A stretch of 64,000 nt of DNA from Tissierella simiarum. Lineage in GTDB: Bacteria; Bacillota; Clostridia; Tissierellales; Tissierellaceae. Made by a program: the position numbers and the translations under genes. Shown here piece by piece: positions 35,872-44,843 of the stretch; the first letter of the stretch is position 1; each line of letters starts with the position of its first letter. Where the stretch lies: contig NZ_JAHLPM010000005.1 of NCBI RefSeq assembly GCF_018917865.1, forward strand, positions 62,001 through 126,000, read 5' to 3'. The notes under the pieces are model-generated. The model did no database searches, was not told the DNA's origin, and saw nothing but the letters and a program-made list of their open reading frames with translations.

Positions 35872-37158
35872 ATGCGTCTGGAATTAGGCCATGTGCTAAT
35901 TAAAGATGTTCAATTTGGTACTGAAACCAAAATTGAAAATGGGGTGCTAACTGTTAACAAACAAGAGCTAATAGATTTAATAAAAGAAGATGAGCACCTT
36001 GCATCAGTAGACGTTGAAATTGCAAAACCTGGTGAAAGTATTAGAATAACACCTGTTAAGGACGTAGTAGAACCTAGAGTTAAGGTTGAAGGTCCAGGAG
36101 GTGTATTCCCAGGAATATTATCAAAGGTTGATGTTGTGGGATCAGGAAAAACTAATGTTTTAAAAGGTTGTGTAGTTATGACAACTGGTAAAATAGTAGG
36201 ATTCCAAGAAGGTATTGTAGATATGACGGGACCTGGAGCTGAATATACTCCATTTTCCAAAACAATAAATGTAGTATTAAAATGTGATCCTGTAGAAGGA
36301 TTAAAACAACATGATCATGAAAAAGCAGTAAGATTTGCAGGATTTAAAGCTGCAGCTTATTTAGCAGAAGTTGCTAAAACATTAACACCAGATACAGTAG
36401 AAGTATTTGAAGTAGACCCATTATTAGAAGGAATTAAGAAATATCCTGAACTTCCAAAAGTTGGATATGTTCAAATGCTTCAAACACAAGGGTTGCTTCA
36501 TGACACATATGTATATGGAGTAGATGCTAAGCAAATTGTGCCAACTATAATGTATCCAACAGAAATTATGGATGGTGCAATTGTAAGTGGTAACTGTGTA
36601 TCAGCGTGTGATAAGAATACAACCTACCATCAAATGAATAATCCAGTTATTCATGACCTTCTAGCGGCTCATGGTAAAACACTTAACTTTGTAGGAGTTA
36701 TAATTACAAACGAAAACGTTTATCTAGCTGATAAAGAGAGATCATCAAACTGGACAGCTAAACTTGCTGAATACCTAGGACTTGATGGAGTTATAATTTC
36801 ACAAGAAGGTTTCGGTAACCCAGATACTGACCTTATAATGAACACTAAAAAAGTAGAAGCTAAAGGTATTAAAACTGTAATAATTACTGACGAATATGCA
36901 GGAAGAGATGGTGCCAGCCAATCATTAGCTGATGCTGATCCTTCAGCTAATGCAGTAGTTACAGGTGGTAACGCTAATGAAATAATAGTATTGCCAAAGA
37001 TGGACAAAGTAATTGGAACATTAGATTACATTGACATTATAGCTGGTGGATTTGATGGAAGTTTAGCAGCTGATGGTACAATCACAGTAGAAATCCAAGC
37101 TATTACAGGTGCAACTAATGAAATTGGTTTCAATAAAATGTCAGCTAGAGGATTCTAA
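35872..37158 (+). CDS. grdE: Glycine reductase component B, proprotein subunits alpha/beta
   Basis: 428 residues starting MRLELGHVLI from the ATG at 35872 behind AGGAGGTG (an in-frame GTG at 35863 overlaps that site). It is cleaved to two subunits at the Cys of GNCVSACDKNTTYH. That cysteine is codon 242, the position where GrdE is known to be processed with formation of a carbonyl (pyruvoyl-like) group. The N-terminal half holds glycine-rich VEGPGGVFPG. With GrdB it binds glycine as a Schiff base and prepares it for reductive deamination by GrdA. Confidence 0.95.
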   Translation: MRLELGHVLIKDVQFGTETKIENGVLTVNKQELIDLIKEDEHLASVDVEIAKPGESIRITPVKDVVEPRVKVEGPGGVFPGILSKVDVVGSGKTNVLKGCVVMTTGKIVGFQEGIVDMTGPGAEYTPFSKTINVVLKCDPVEGLKQHDHEKAVRFAGFKAAAYLAEVAKTLTPDTVEVFEVDPLLEGIKKYPELPKVGYVQMLQTQGLLHDTYVYGVDAKQIVPTIMYPTEIMDGAIVSGNCVSACDKNTTYHQMNNPVIHDLLAAHGKTLNFVGVIITNENVYLADKERSSNWTAKLAEYLGLDGVIISQEGFGNPDTDLIMNTKKVEAKGIKTVIITDEYAGRDGASQSLADADPSANAVVTGGNANEIIVLPKMDKVIGTLDYIDIIAGGFDGSLAADGTITVEIQAITGATNEIGFNKMSARGF

Positions 37159-37235
37159 TTATATAGAATGTATGCAAAAATTTAAAATATAATACAAAAT
37201 ATTAAAAAATATAACAAAGGAAAGGAAGTGGAACA

Positions 37236-37709
37236 ATGTCAATTTTTAATGAGAACACAAAAGTTATCATTATTGGTGACAGAGATGGTATACCAGGACC
37301 AGCTATGGAAGAATGTATAAAAACCACTCCTGCAGAAGTAGTATTTTCAGCAACAGAATGTTTTGTCTGAACGGCTGCAGGCGCAATGGACTTAGAAAAT
37401 CAAAAAAGGGTTAAAGATTTAACTGAAAAATACGGTGCAGAAAATATGCTAGTATTAATCGGTGGTGCAGAAGCTGAATCAGCAGGATTAGCAGCTGAAA
37501 CAGTAACAGCAGGAGACCCAACTTTCGCAGGTCCATTAGCAGGAGTCCAGTTAGGACTTAAAGTATATCATGCAGTAGAACCAGAATTTAAAGAATCAGT
37601 AGATGCTGATGTATACGATGAACAAATCGGTATGATGGAAATGGTTCTAGATGTTGATGAAATAATTTCAGAAGTAAAAGCTATGAGAGATGAATTCACT
37701 ATATATTAA
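37236..37709 (+). CDS. grdA: Glycine reductase selenoprotein A, with UGA read as selenocysteine
   Basis: 157 residues, the normal length, from ATG 37236 behind AAAGGAAG. The in-frame TGA at 37368-37370 (codon 45) is read as selenocysteine: the context is CFV-Sec-TAAGAM, the known GrdA active site. Before it, [18 protein letters not shown]; after it, [15 protein letters not shown] and [25 protein letters not shown]. Conventional calling would start at the ATG at 37386 and lose the active site. GrdA takes the carboxymethyl group on selenium to give carboxymethyl-selenoether, used by protein C to make acetyl phosphate. Confidence 0.97.
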
Positions 37710-37755
37710 TAAGAAATAAAATCCCAATAGGAAATATATGAGAGGAGGGGAACAA

Positions 37756-39072
37756 ATGGGGAAAATTAAAGTTGTACACTATATAAATCAATTTTTCGCA
37801 GGTATCGGTGGAGAAGAAAAAGCGGACCATAGACCAGAAGCTAGAGAAGGCGCAATGGGACCTGGTTTAGCTCTTCAAGCGGGATTTAAGGATGAAGCTG
37901 AAATCGTAGCTACAGTTATATGTGGAGACGGATACTTTGGTGAAAACTTAGAAGAAGCTAAAAAGGAAGTTCTTGAATTAATTAAGAAGTATAATCCAGA
38001 TCTAGTTGTAGCTGGACCAGCATTTAATGCAGGTAGATATGGTGTAGCAGCAGGTACAGTTACAGAGGCTGTACAAAACGAATTAGGTATCCCAGCTGTA
38101 ACTGGTATGTATATTGAAAATCCAGGTGCAGATATGTTTAAAAAATCAGTTTATGTTGTTTCTACAAAGAATTCAGCTGCTGGTATGAGGGACGCTGTTA
38201 AGAAATTGGTACCATTAGCACTTAAAATTGCTAGAGGCGAAGAAATTGGTTCTCCAGAAGAAGAAGGCTATTTAGAAAGAGGAATTAGAAAAAATTACTT
38301 TACTGATAAGAGAGGTTCTGAAAGAGCAGTTGATATGCTTATAAAGAAACTTGCGGGAGAAGAATTTAAAACTGAGTTCCCAATGCCAAACTTCGATAGA
38401 GTAGATCCTAACCCAGCGGTGAAGGATATTACAAAAGCTACAATAGCTATTGTAACATCTGGTGGTATAGTTCCACACGGAAACCCTGATCATATCGAAT
38501 CATCATCAGCTCAAAAATATGGTAAATATGATATTGAAGGTATTGATGATTTAAAAGAAGGTGAATTTGAAACAGCACACGGTGGACATGACCCAGTATA
38601 TGCTAATTTAGATGCTGATAGAGTTATTCCAGTTGATGTTTTACGTGAAATGGAGAAGGAAGGGAAAATAGGAAAACTACACAGATACTATTATTCAACA
38701 GTAGGTAATGGTACTGCAGTAGCTAGTGCTAAGAAATTTGCAGAAGAATTTAGTGCAGAAATGAAAAGAGACGGCGTAGATGCAGTTATTTTAACTTCCA
38801 CCTGAGGCACCTGTACACGTTGCGGTGCAACAATGGTAAAAGAAGTTGAGCGTGCTGGAATTCCAGTAGTTCACATGTGTACAGTTGTTCCTATATCATT
38901 AACAGTTGGAGCTAATAGAATAGTTCCAACAATAGCAATTCCTCATCCATTAGGAAATCCGAATTTAGAGCCTAAGGAAGAGAAAGCTTTAAGAAGAAAA
39001 TTAGTTGAAAGAGCTTTAGAAGCTTTAACAACTGAAGTAACAGAACAAACTGTATTTGACGTTAAAAAGTAA
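37756..39072 (+). CDS. grdB: Glycine reductase component B gamma subunit, selenocysteine protein
   Basis: 438 residues from ATG 37756 behind GAGGGG. The TGA at 38803-38805 (codon 350) is in frame; the context LTST-Sec-GTCTRC gives a Sec-x-x-Cys motif, and codon 350 is the known Sec position in GrdB. The downstream part (from 38806, GTCTRCGATMVK to the TAA at 39070) continues the same protein. Conventional calling splits it in two. A likely SECIS hairpin lies 13 bases past the UGA (38819-38831). With GrdE it forms substrate-specific protein B, which activates glycine. Confidence 0.97.
38819..38831 (+). promoter_or_regulatory. Likely bacterial SECIS hairpin of grdB
   Basis: Stem GTTGC/GCAAC with apical loop GGT, starting 13 bases after the UGA. 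Position and GGU loop match bacterial SECIS elements bound by SelB. The stem is short (5 bp) but perfect. The corresponding element after the grdA UGA (near 37376-37385, AGGC loop) is weaker. Confidence 0.65.
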
Positions 39073-39082
39073 TTAATATAGA

Positions 39083-39119
39083 CTTATAAATGGGTGATTT
39101 TTTATCACCCATTTATAAG
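39083..39119 (+). other. Intercistronic hairpin grdB-grdC
   Basis: A perfect 15-bp stem (arms 39083-39097 and 39105-39119) with a 7-base T-rich loop, between grdB and the ribosome site of grdC. No T run follows it. Like the trxA-grdE hairpin it may set stability of transcript sections. Confidence 0.7.
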
Positions 39120-39164
39120 CTAAACTTATATAAAATACATACCAAATATTATGGAGGTGGACAT

Positions 39165-40703
39165 ATGAATTATTCAGTAGTAAAAGGTTCAAGCTATGTA
39201 CTAGTACATGCACCAGATATGGTTATTCACAATGGAACTACTCAAACAACAGAAAAATATCTAAATCCAAATTCAGAGTATTTAAAAGCTCTTCCAAACC
39301 ATTTACGTAGCTATGAACAAGCAGTAAATTATATGCCAAATCAAGTGTATATTGGAAATCATAAGCCAGAAGAACTTAGAACTCTTGAACAGCCATGGTA
39401 TGATAAAGATGTTCAAGATGCAAAAAGAGAAGGTAGATTTGGTGAAATCATGCCACAAGACGAATTTATAGGTTTAATTAAAATAGTGGATGTATTTGAT
39501 TTAGTTCTTCTTTCCAAAGAATTCACAGCAGAAATAAAGCAAAAATTAGAAAAACATCCGTTAATTAAAGATGAACTTATAGGTAAATTAAAAGAAGGCG
39601 TAGACCAAGCAGATATCGAAAAGTTCGTTAATGAGCAAGATGCAGAAGGACTTTACAATGACAAAAAATTAGTTGGTTGCGTAAAGAGAGCACATGACGT
39701 AGATGTTAACTTAAATTCTCATGTTATACTTGAAAATCTTGTATCAAAAGCATCAGGAGTATTAGCAGCATTACATTTAATTGATAAAAATAATCTTCAA
39801 CCAGAAGAAATAGAATATGTAATCGAGTGCTCTGAAGAGGCTTGTGGAGATATGAATCAAAGAGGTGGAGGAAACTTTGCCAAGTCAATAGCTGAAATGG
39901 CTGGTTTAACAAATGCTACTGGTTCCGACCTAAGAGGATTCTGTGCAGCCCCAGCTCATGCTTTGATATCAGCTGCTTCACTAGTTCAAGCAGGTACTTT
40001 TAAAAAAGTAATGGTTGTATCAGGCGGTTCAACAGCTAAATTAGGTATGAATGGTAAAGATCATGTTAAAAAGGATATGCCTATATTAGAAGACGTAGTA
40101 GGCGGATTTGCAGTAATAATCGCAGAAAATGATGGAATAAATCCAGTTCTTAGAACTGATTTAGTAGGTAGACATACTGTTGGTACAGGATCATCACCAC
40201 AAGCAGTAATCACTTCCTTAGTTACAGCTCCTCTTGATAGAGGTAACTTAAAGATTACCGATATAGATAAATATTCAGTAGAAATGCAAAACCCAGATGT
40301 AACTAAACCAGCAGGAGCGGGAGACGTTCCAACAGCTAACTATAAGATGATAGCAGCTTTAGGTGTTAAGAGAGGGGAACTAGAAAGAACCGCTATTAAT
40401 GATTTCATTGTAAAACATGGTATGGAAGGATGGGCACCAACCCAAGGACATATTCCTTCAGGAGCACCATATGTTGGATTTGCTAGAGAAGAAATTTTAG
40501 CAGGTAATATCAATAGAACTATGATTGTAGGAAAGGGAAGTTTATTCTTAGGTAGAATGACTAACTTATTCGATGGTGCATCAATAGTTATAGAAAAAAA
40601 TACTGGAAAGGTAGATGAAGGAAAAGGTGTATCAGAAGAAGAAGTTAGAGGACTTGTAGCAGAAGCTATGAGAGATTTTGCTTCTCATCTACTTCAAGGT
40701 TAG
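39165..40703 (+). CDS. grdC: Glycine reductase component C beta subunit
   Basis: 512 residues from ATG 39165 behind GGAGGTGG. Thiolase/FabH-like: the conserved GDMNQRGGGNFAKSIAEMAG and GSDLRGFCAAPAHALISAA, with the active Cys in the latter. With GrdD it removes the carboxymethyl group from GrdA as acetyl phosphate through a cysteine-bound acetyl. The gene carries a strong ribosome site. The next gene, grdD, begins 10 bases after its stop. Confidence 0.94.
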   Translation: MNYSVVKGSSYVLVHAPDMVIHNGTTQTTEKYLNPNSEYLKALPNHLRSYEQAVNYMPNQVYIGNHKPEELRTLEQPWYDKDVQDAKREGRFGEIMPQDEFIGLIKIVDVFDLVLLSKEFTAEIKQKLEKHPLIKDELIGKLKEGVDQADIEKFVNEQDAEGLYNDKKLVGCVKRAHDVDVNLNSHVILENLVSKASGVLAALHLIDKNNLQPEEIEYVIECSEEACGDMNQRGGGNFAKSIAEMAGLTNATGSDLRGFCAAPAHALISAASLVQAGTFKKVMVVSGGSTAKLGMNGKDHVKKDMPILEDVVGGFAVIIAENDGINPVLRTDLVGRHTVGTGSSPQAVITSLVTAPLDRGNLKITDIDKYSVEMQNPDVTKPAGAGDVPTANYKMIAALGVKRGELERTAINDFIVKHGMEGWAPTQGHIPSGAPYVGFAREEILAGNINRTMIVGKGSLFLGRMTNLFDGASIVIEKNTGKVDEGKGVSEEEVRGLVAEAMRDFASHLLQG

Positions 40704-40713
40704 AGGTGATAAT

Positions 40714-41901
40714 ATGTCAGATAACAATATAAAAAGCATGATCGGTAAGGTATTTAATGACATTGCCGATGCTATGCAAACTGGACAATTTGGCGAAAAG
40801 GTTCGAGTAGGTATCACTGTAGCTGGTAGTGAATTAGGCATTGACAATATAGTTAAAGGTGCTGAAATTGCTCAAGCTAGAGATAACAGTATTGAGGTAG
40901 TATTAATAGGACCTAAGGTTGAATCTAAACTTACTCAATACAATGTTGAAGGTGAAGATGCTCAACATAAGAAAATGGAAGAATTACTTGATAGTGGAGA
41001 AATAGGTGCTTGTGTAACTATGCATTACAATTTTCCAATAGGGGTGTCAACAGTTGGAAGAGTTATAACTCCAGGTCATGGTAAAGAAATGTTCATAGCT
41101 ACAACAACTGGAACCTCTTCACCACATAGAGTTGAAGCTATGGTTAAAAATGGTATATACGGAATTATTGCAGCAAAAGCTATGGGAATTGAAAATCCAA
41201 CTGTAGGAATATTAAATCTTGATGGTGCTAGACAAGTTGAAAGAGCTTTTAAAGATTTAATCAGTAGAGGATATGAAGTTAACTTTACAGAATCCGGAAG
41301 AGCTGATGGCGGTTCAGTAATGAGAGGTAACGATCTTTTAACTGGGCAACCAGATATAATGATAAATGATACTCTTACAGGAAACATTCTAATGAAGGTA
41401 TTCTCTTCATTTACAACAGGCGGTAGCTATGAAGCACAAGGTTTTGGATATGGTCCTGGTATTGGAGAGGATTATGATAGAACCATTCTTATTCTTTCAA
41501 GAGCATCAGGTACTCCAGTAGTAGCTAATGCAATTGGCTATGCTGCATCTTTAGTTAGAGGCAATGTAACAAAAATTGCTAAGGAAGAGTTCGAGAAAGC
41601 TAATAAAGCTGGATTAAAAGATATATTGAAAGGTTTAACTAAAGACAATAAAAAAGCTGAAGTGAAAGAAGAAGAAACTGTAGAAGCTCCACCAGCTGAA
41701 ACTGTAACAGGTACAATTAATGGAATTGATATTATGGAATTAGAAGATGCTGTTAAAGTATTATGGAAAAATGGTATCTATGCTGAATCTGGAATGGGAT
41801 GTACAGGTCCAATAGTAATGGTAAACGAAGCTAAGTTAAATGAAGCTACTAAAGTACTAGCAAAATCAGGTTATGCTGTTGGTGAAGCAGATCCTTGTTA
41901 A
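40714..41901 (+). CDS. grdD: Glycine reductase component C alpha subunit
   Basis: 395 residues from ATG 40714, behind AGAGGTG; the earlier in-frame starts lie inside grdC. PlsX-like phosphotransacylase fold: GITVAGSELGIDNIV near 38, VARDNSIEVVLIG, TTTGTSSPHR near 130. A C-terminal appendage (about 335-395) has the cysteine of GMGCTGPIVMVNEAK and a final Cys. It releases acetyl phosphate using phosphate, which acetate kinase can turn into ATP. Last gene of the operon, followed by a strong terminator. Confidence 0.94.
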   Translation: MSDNNIKSMIGKVFNDIADAMQTGQFGEKVRVGITVAGSELGIDNIVKGAEIAQARDNSIEVVLIGPKVESKLTQYNVEGEDAQHKKMEELLDSGEIGACVTMHYNFPIGVSTVGRVITPGHGKEMFIATTTGTSSPHRVEAMVKNGIYGIIAAKAMGIENPTVGILNLDGARQVERAFKDLISRGYEVNFTESGRADGGSVMRGNDLLTGQPDIMINDTLTGNILMKVFSSFTTGGSYEAQGFGYGPGIGEDYDRTILILSRASGTPVVANAIGYAASLVRGNVTKIAKEEFEKANKAGLKDILKGLTKDNKKAEVKEEETVEAPPAETVTGTINGIDIMELEDAVKVLWKNGIYAESGMGCTGPIVMVNEAKLNEATKVLAKSGYAVGEADPC

Positions 41902-41940
41902 AAACACTCTAGGCTCCAAGGGAACTTGGAGTGTTTTTTT
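41901..41940 (+). terminator. Terminator of the glycine reductase operon
   Basis: Outer stem AAAACACTC/GAGTGTTTT enclosing an inner CAAG/CTTG, followed by TTTTTTT. Starts right at the grdD stop. Confidence 0.82.
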
Positions 41941-41964
41941 GTAAAGTATAAGTTAAAATTCTTT

Positions 41965-42010
41965 AAAAAAGTCTCCTTGACTTAAGATGTTCCTATAGGA
42001 GCCTTTTTTA
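41965..42010 (+). terminator. Second terminator after grdD
   Basis: AAAAAAG and CTCCT pair with AGGAG and CTTTTTT (one mismatch), giving a second, backup stop before the promoter of the next operon. Confidence 0.55.
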
Positions 42011-42039
42011 TTGTAAATTCTTTGTAAATCATATATAAT
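42011..42039 (+). promoter_or_regulatory. Promoter of the nucleoside importer operon
   Basis: -35 TTGTAA (42011-42016) and perfect -10 TATAAT (42034-42039), 17 bases apart. The leader is about 100 bases and carries a 9-bp palindrome at 42090-42112. Confidence 0.75.
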
Positions 42040-42089
42040 AACCTTGTACCCAAAAGTTTAAGGGAACATATATGGATTTCAAAGGACAT

Positions 42090-42112
42090 ATAAGTAATAT
42101 AAAATTACTTAT
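42090..42112 (+). promoter_or_regulatory. Palindrome in the importer leader
   Basis: ATAAGTAAT-ATAAA-ATTACTTAT, a perfect 9-bp inverted repeat in the leader between the promoter and the bmp gene. It does not resemble a purine riboswitch. It could be a repressor operator; no regulator gene is next to it. Confidence 0.45.
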
Positions 42113-42150
42113 ACTATATTAATATTTAATCATTGAAAGGGGAGTTTAAT

Positions 42151-43233
42151 TTGAAGAAAAAATTATTATCGTTACTACTAATTACTGTATTGGTTTTTAG
42201 TTTAGTTGGTTGTGGTAAAAAAGCAGAAACACCAGTTGATACAACAGATGAAGGCACAGAAGCACCTGAAACAGAAACAGCTGAGGAAATTAAAGTTGCA
42301 ATGGTTACAGACGAAGGTGGAGTACACGACCAATCTTTTAATCAATCAGCATGGGAAGGTTTACAACAAGCTGAGAAAGATTTAGGAGTTAAAGTATCCT
42401 ATAAAGAATCTCAACAAGATGCTGACTTTGCGCCAAACTTTGAATCATTACTTGATGAAGGAAATGATTTAATTTGGGGTATTGGTTTTAAATTAAGTGA
42501 TGCTGTAATGGATGCTGCAACAGCTAATCCAGAGCAATTATATGCTATCGTTGACTCTTCTTACGGAGATAATACTCCAGAAAATGTAGTAGGGGTTATG
42601 TTCAAAGCAGAGCAGCCATCTTTCTTAGTAGGTTATATTGCAGGTAAAATGACTAAGACTGATACGGTCGGTTTTGTTGGCGGTATAGCTGGAGATATTA
42701 TTTGGGGATTTGACTATGGTTATCAAGCAGGAGTTCAATATGCAGCTAAGGAATTAGGTAAAGAAATTAAAGTATTAAATCAATATGCAGAGTCTTTCTC
42801 AGATGTAGCAAAGGGTAAAGCTATAGCTACTCAAATGTATCAACAAGGGGCAGATATAGTATTTCATGCTTCAGGAGACGTAGGAAATGGAGTTATAGAA
42901 GCAGCTAAAGAGCAAGATAAATGGGCAATAGGTGTAGATAGAGACCAAAATGATTTAGCGCCAGATAATGTACTAACATCAGCCATAAAACGTGTGGACT
43001 TAGGAGTTTACTATGTAACTGAAGAGCTTAAAAAAGGAGACTTCCCTGGAGGAAAAACAATTACTTATGGTTTGGAAGATGGAGCAGTTGATATTGCACC
43101 AACATCTAACAAACATGTTCCAGAGGAAATTCTTAAAAGTGTAGAAGATTTAAAAGAAAAGATAATAAACGGAGAGATTAAAGTTCCTTATAATGAAGAA
43201 ACTTATAATGAATATTTAGAAACAATAAAATAG
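42151..43233 (+). CDS. BMP family nucleoside-binding lipoprotein
   Basis: About 360 residues from TTG 42151, seven bases behind GGGGAG (the in-frame TTG at 42133 overlaps the site). Lipobox LVGCG near residue 20, then a Thr/Glu linker and a type I binding-protein fold starting KVAMVTDEGGVHDQSFNQSAWEG, typical of BMP/PnrA proteins. With the three genes that follow it forms a nucleoside ABC importer like NupNOPQ. It captures nucleosides at the surface. The first gene of the operon, followed by a hairpin that may favour its mRNA. Confidence 0.92.
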   Translation: MKKKLLSLLLITVLVFSLVGCGKKAETPVDTTDEGTEAPETETAEEIKVAMVTDEGGVHDQSFNQSAWEGLQQAEKDLGVKVSYKESQQDADFAPNFESLLDEGNDLIWGIGFKLSDAVMDAATANPEQLYAIVDSSYGDNTPENVVGVMFKAEQPSFLVGYIAGKMTKTDTVGFVGGIAGDIIWGFDYGYQAGVQYAAKELGKEIKVLNQYAESFSDVAKGKAIATQMYQQGADIVFHASGDVGNGVIEAAKEQDKWAIGVDRDQNDLAPDNVLTSAIKRVDLGVYYVTEELKKGDFPGGKTITYGLEDGAVDIAPTSNKHVPEEILKSVEDLKEKIINGEIKVPYNEETYNEYLETIK

Positions 43234-43240
43234 TTAATAT

Positions 43241-43270
43241 AAGCAGCTCAGGCAGAAGTCTGAGCTGCTT
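43241..43270 (+). other. Hairpin after the binding-protein gene
   Basis: An 11-bp stem AAGCAGCTCAG/CTGAGCTGCTT without a T run, 8 bases past the stop. Such stems often protect the binding-protein part of an ABC operon mRNA so it is made in excess. Confidence 0.65.
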
Positions 43271-43298
43271 AAGGCTATAAAAGATAGGAGGAGCCCTA

Positions 43299-44843
43299 TT
43301 GAACAATATTGATTTTAATACTAAAGTGATTGAAATGAAAAATATTACAAAAAAGTTTGGAGATTTTACTGCAAATGATAGTATAGATTTAACAGTTCAT
43401 AAGGGAGAGGTCCATGCACTATTGGGAGAAAATGGGGCTGGGAAAACTACATTGATGAATGTTCTTTATGGATTGTATGAGCCAACTTTTGGCGAAATCT
43501 ATATAAATGGAAATAGAATAGAAATTAAAAATCCAAATGTAGCTATAAAAAATGGAATTGGAATGGTACATCAACATTTTATGTTAGTTGAAACTTTTAC
43601 AGTAGTGGAAAACATTATATTAGGAATGGAAACCACTAAAAGTATGGGAATTATAGATATGAAAAAAGCTACAAAAGAGGTAGAGGAAATATCTAAAAAA
43701 TATGGTCTTCATGTAGATCCTCATGTTAAAATTCAAGATATATCTGTAGGAATGCAGCAAAGGGTAGAAATATTAAAAGCTCTTTATAGAGGAGCAGACG
43801 TGTTGATCTTGGACGAGCCTACGGCTGTATTAACACCACAGGAAATAGAAGAAATAATTCAAATTATGAAGAATTTAACAAAACAAGGAAAGACAATAAT
43901 AATAATTACTCATAAATTAAAAGAAATAAAACAATCAGCAGATTATTGTACAATTATTAGACGAGGAAAGAAAATAGATACAGTAAAAGTAGATGAAGTG
44001 ACAGAAGAAGATTTGGCATCTATGATGGTAGGAAGGGAAGTAAGTTTTAAAGTAGATAAAAAAGATGCCGACGTAGGAGAAACTATATTAAACTTGGACA
44101 ATTTAGTAATCAAAGATAATAGAAACTTAAAAGCGGTAAAAGAACTATCTTTAGAACTTAAAAGAGGGGAAATATTAGGAATTGCAGGAGTAGATGGAAA
44201 TGGTCAATCTGAGCTAATAGAAGGAATAACAGGATTAAGACCAATAGAGAGCGGTACAGTAAAATTAAATAACGAGAATATTACTAACTTAACACCAAAA
44301 GAAATTATCGAAAAAAGATTAAGTAATATACCAGAAGATAGACAAAAAAGAGGATTAGTATTAGACTTTACTGTAGGCGAAAACATAATATTAGAAAATT
44401 ACCATAAAGAACCTTTTTCCAGCAAAGGTAGGTTGAATCATAAAAAAATTAGTGAATATTCAAAAGAACTAATTGAAAAGTTTGATATTAGACCAAGAAA
44501 TGATAAGCAAATGGCAAGAAATCTATCAGGAGGGAATCAACAAAAGATTATACTTGCCAGAGAAATTTCTAATAATCCAGATGTTTTAATAGCAGCTCAA
44601 CCGACAAGAGGTTTAGATGTAGGGGCTATAGAGTATGTCCATAAATATTTAATTGAACAAAGAGATAAAGGGAAAGCAGTACTTTTAATATCCTTTGAAT
44701 TAGATGAAATTATGAATTTATCTGATAGAATAGCAGTCATTTTTGATGGGAAAATAGTGGATATATTAGATGCGAAAAATGCCGATGAAAAAACATTAGG
44801 ATATTTAATGGCTGGTGGAGGTGTAAAGAATGAAACAAAATAA
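43299..44843 (+). CDS. Nucleoside ABC importer, tandem-domain ATPase
   Basis: 514 residues with two ABC ATPase domains, as in RbsA/YufO. Domain 1: Walker A LLGENGAGKTT, signature ISVGMQQR, Walker B ILDEPTAVL. Domain 2: a modified Walker A GVDGNGQSE (no GKST), signature LSGGNQQK, and a Walker B-like AQPTRGLD without the usual Glu. This asymmetry is normal in the family, where the second site is degenerate. The start is TTG at 43299 behind AGGAGGAG. It couples ATP use to transport and overlaps the permease gene by 14 bases. Confidence 0.92.
   Translation: MNNIDFNTKVIEMKNITKKFGDFTANDSIDLTVHKGEVHALLGENGAGKTTLMNVLYGLYEPTFGEIYINGNRIEIKNPNVAIKNGIGMVHQHFMLVETFTVVENIILGMETTKSMGIIDMKKATKEVEEISKKYGLHVDPHVKIQDISVGMQQRVEILKALYRGADVLILDEPTAVLTPQEIEEIIQIMKNLTKQGKTIIIITHKLKEIKQSADYCTIIRRGKKIDTVKVDEVTEEDLASMMVGREVSFKVDKKDADVGETILNLDNLVIKDNRNLKAVKELSLELKRGEILGIAGVDGNGQSELIEGITGLRPIESGTVKLNNENITNLTPKEIIEKRLSNIPEDRQKRGLVLDFTVGENIILENYHKEPFSSKGRLNHKKISEYSKELIEKFDIRPRNDKQMARNLSGGNQQKIILAREISNNPDVLIAAQPTRGLDVGAIEYVHKYLIEQRDKGKAVLLISFELDEIMNLSDRIAVIFDGKIVDILDAKNADEKTLGYLMAGGGVKNETK

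Noticed and set aside
37386-37709. Short ORF starting after the UGA in grdA
   Set aside because: It is only the part of grdA downstream of the selenocysteine codon, not a separate gene.
38833-39072. Short ORF after the UGA in grdB
   Set aside because: It is the C-terminal end of grdB read through the selenocysteine codon.
42040-42150. Possible purine riboswitch in the nucleoside importer leader
   Set aside because: None of the conserved purine aptamer core bases are present; only a palindrome and an AT-rich leader.
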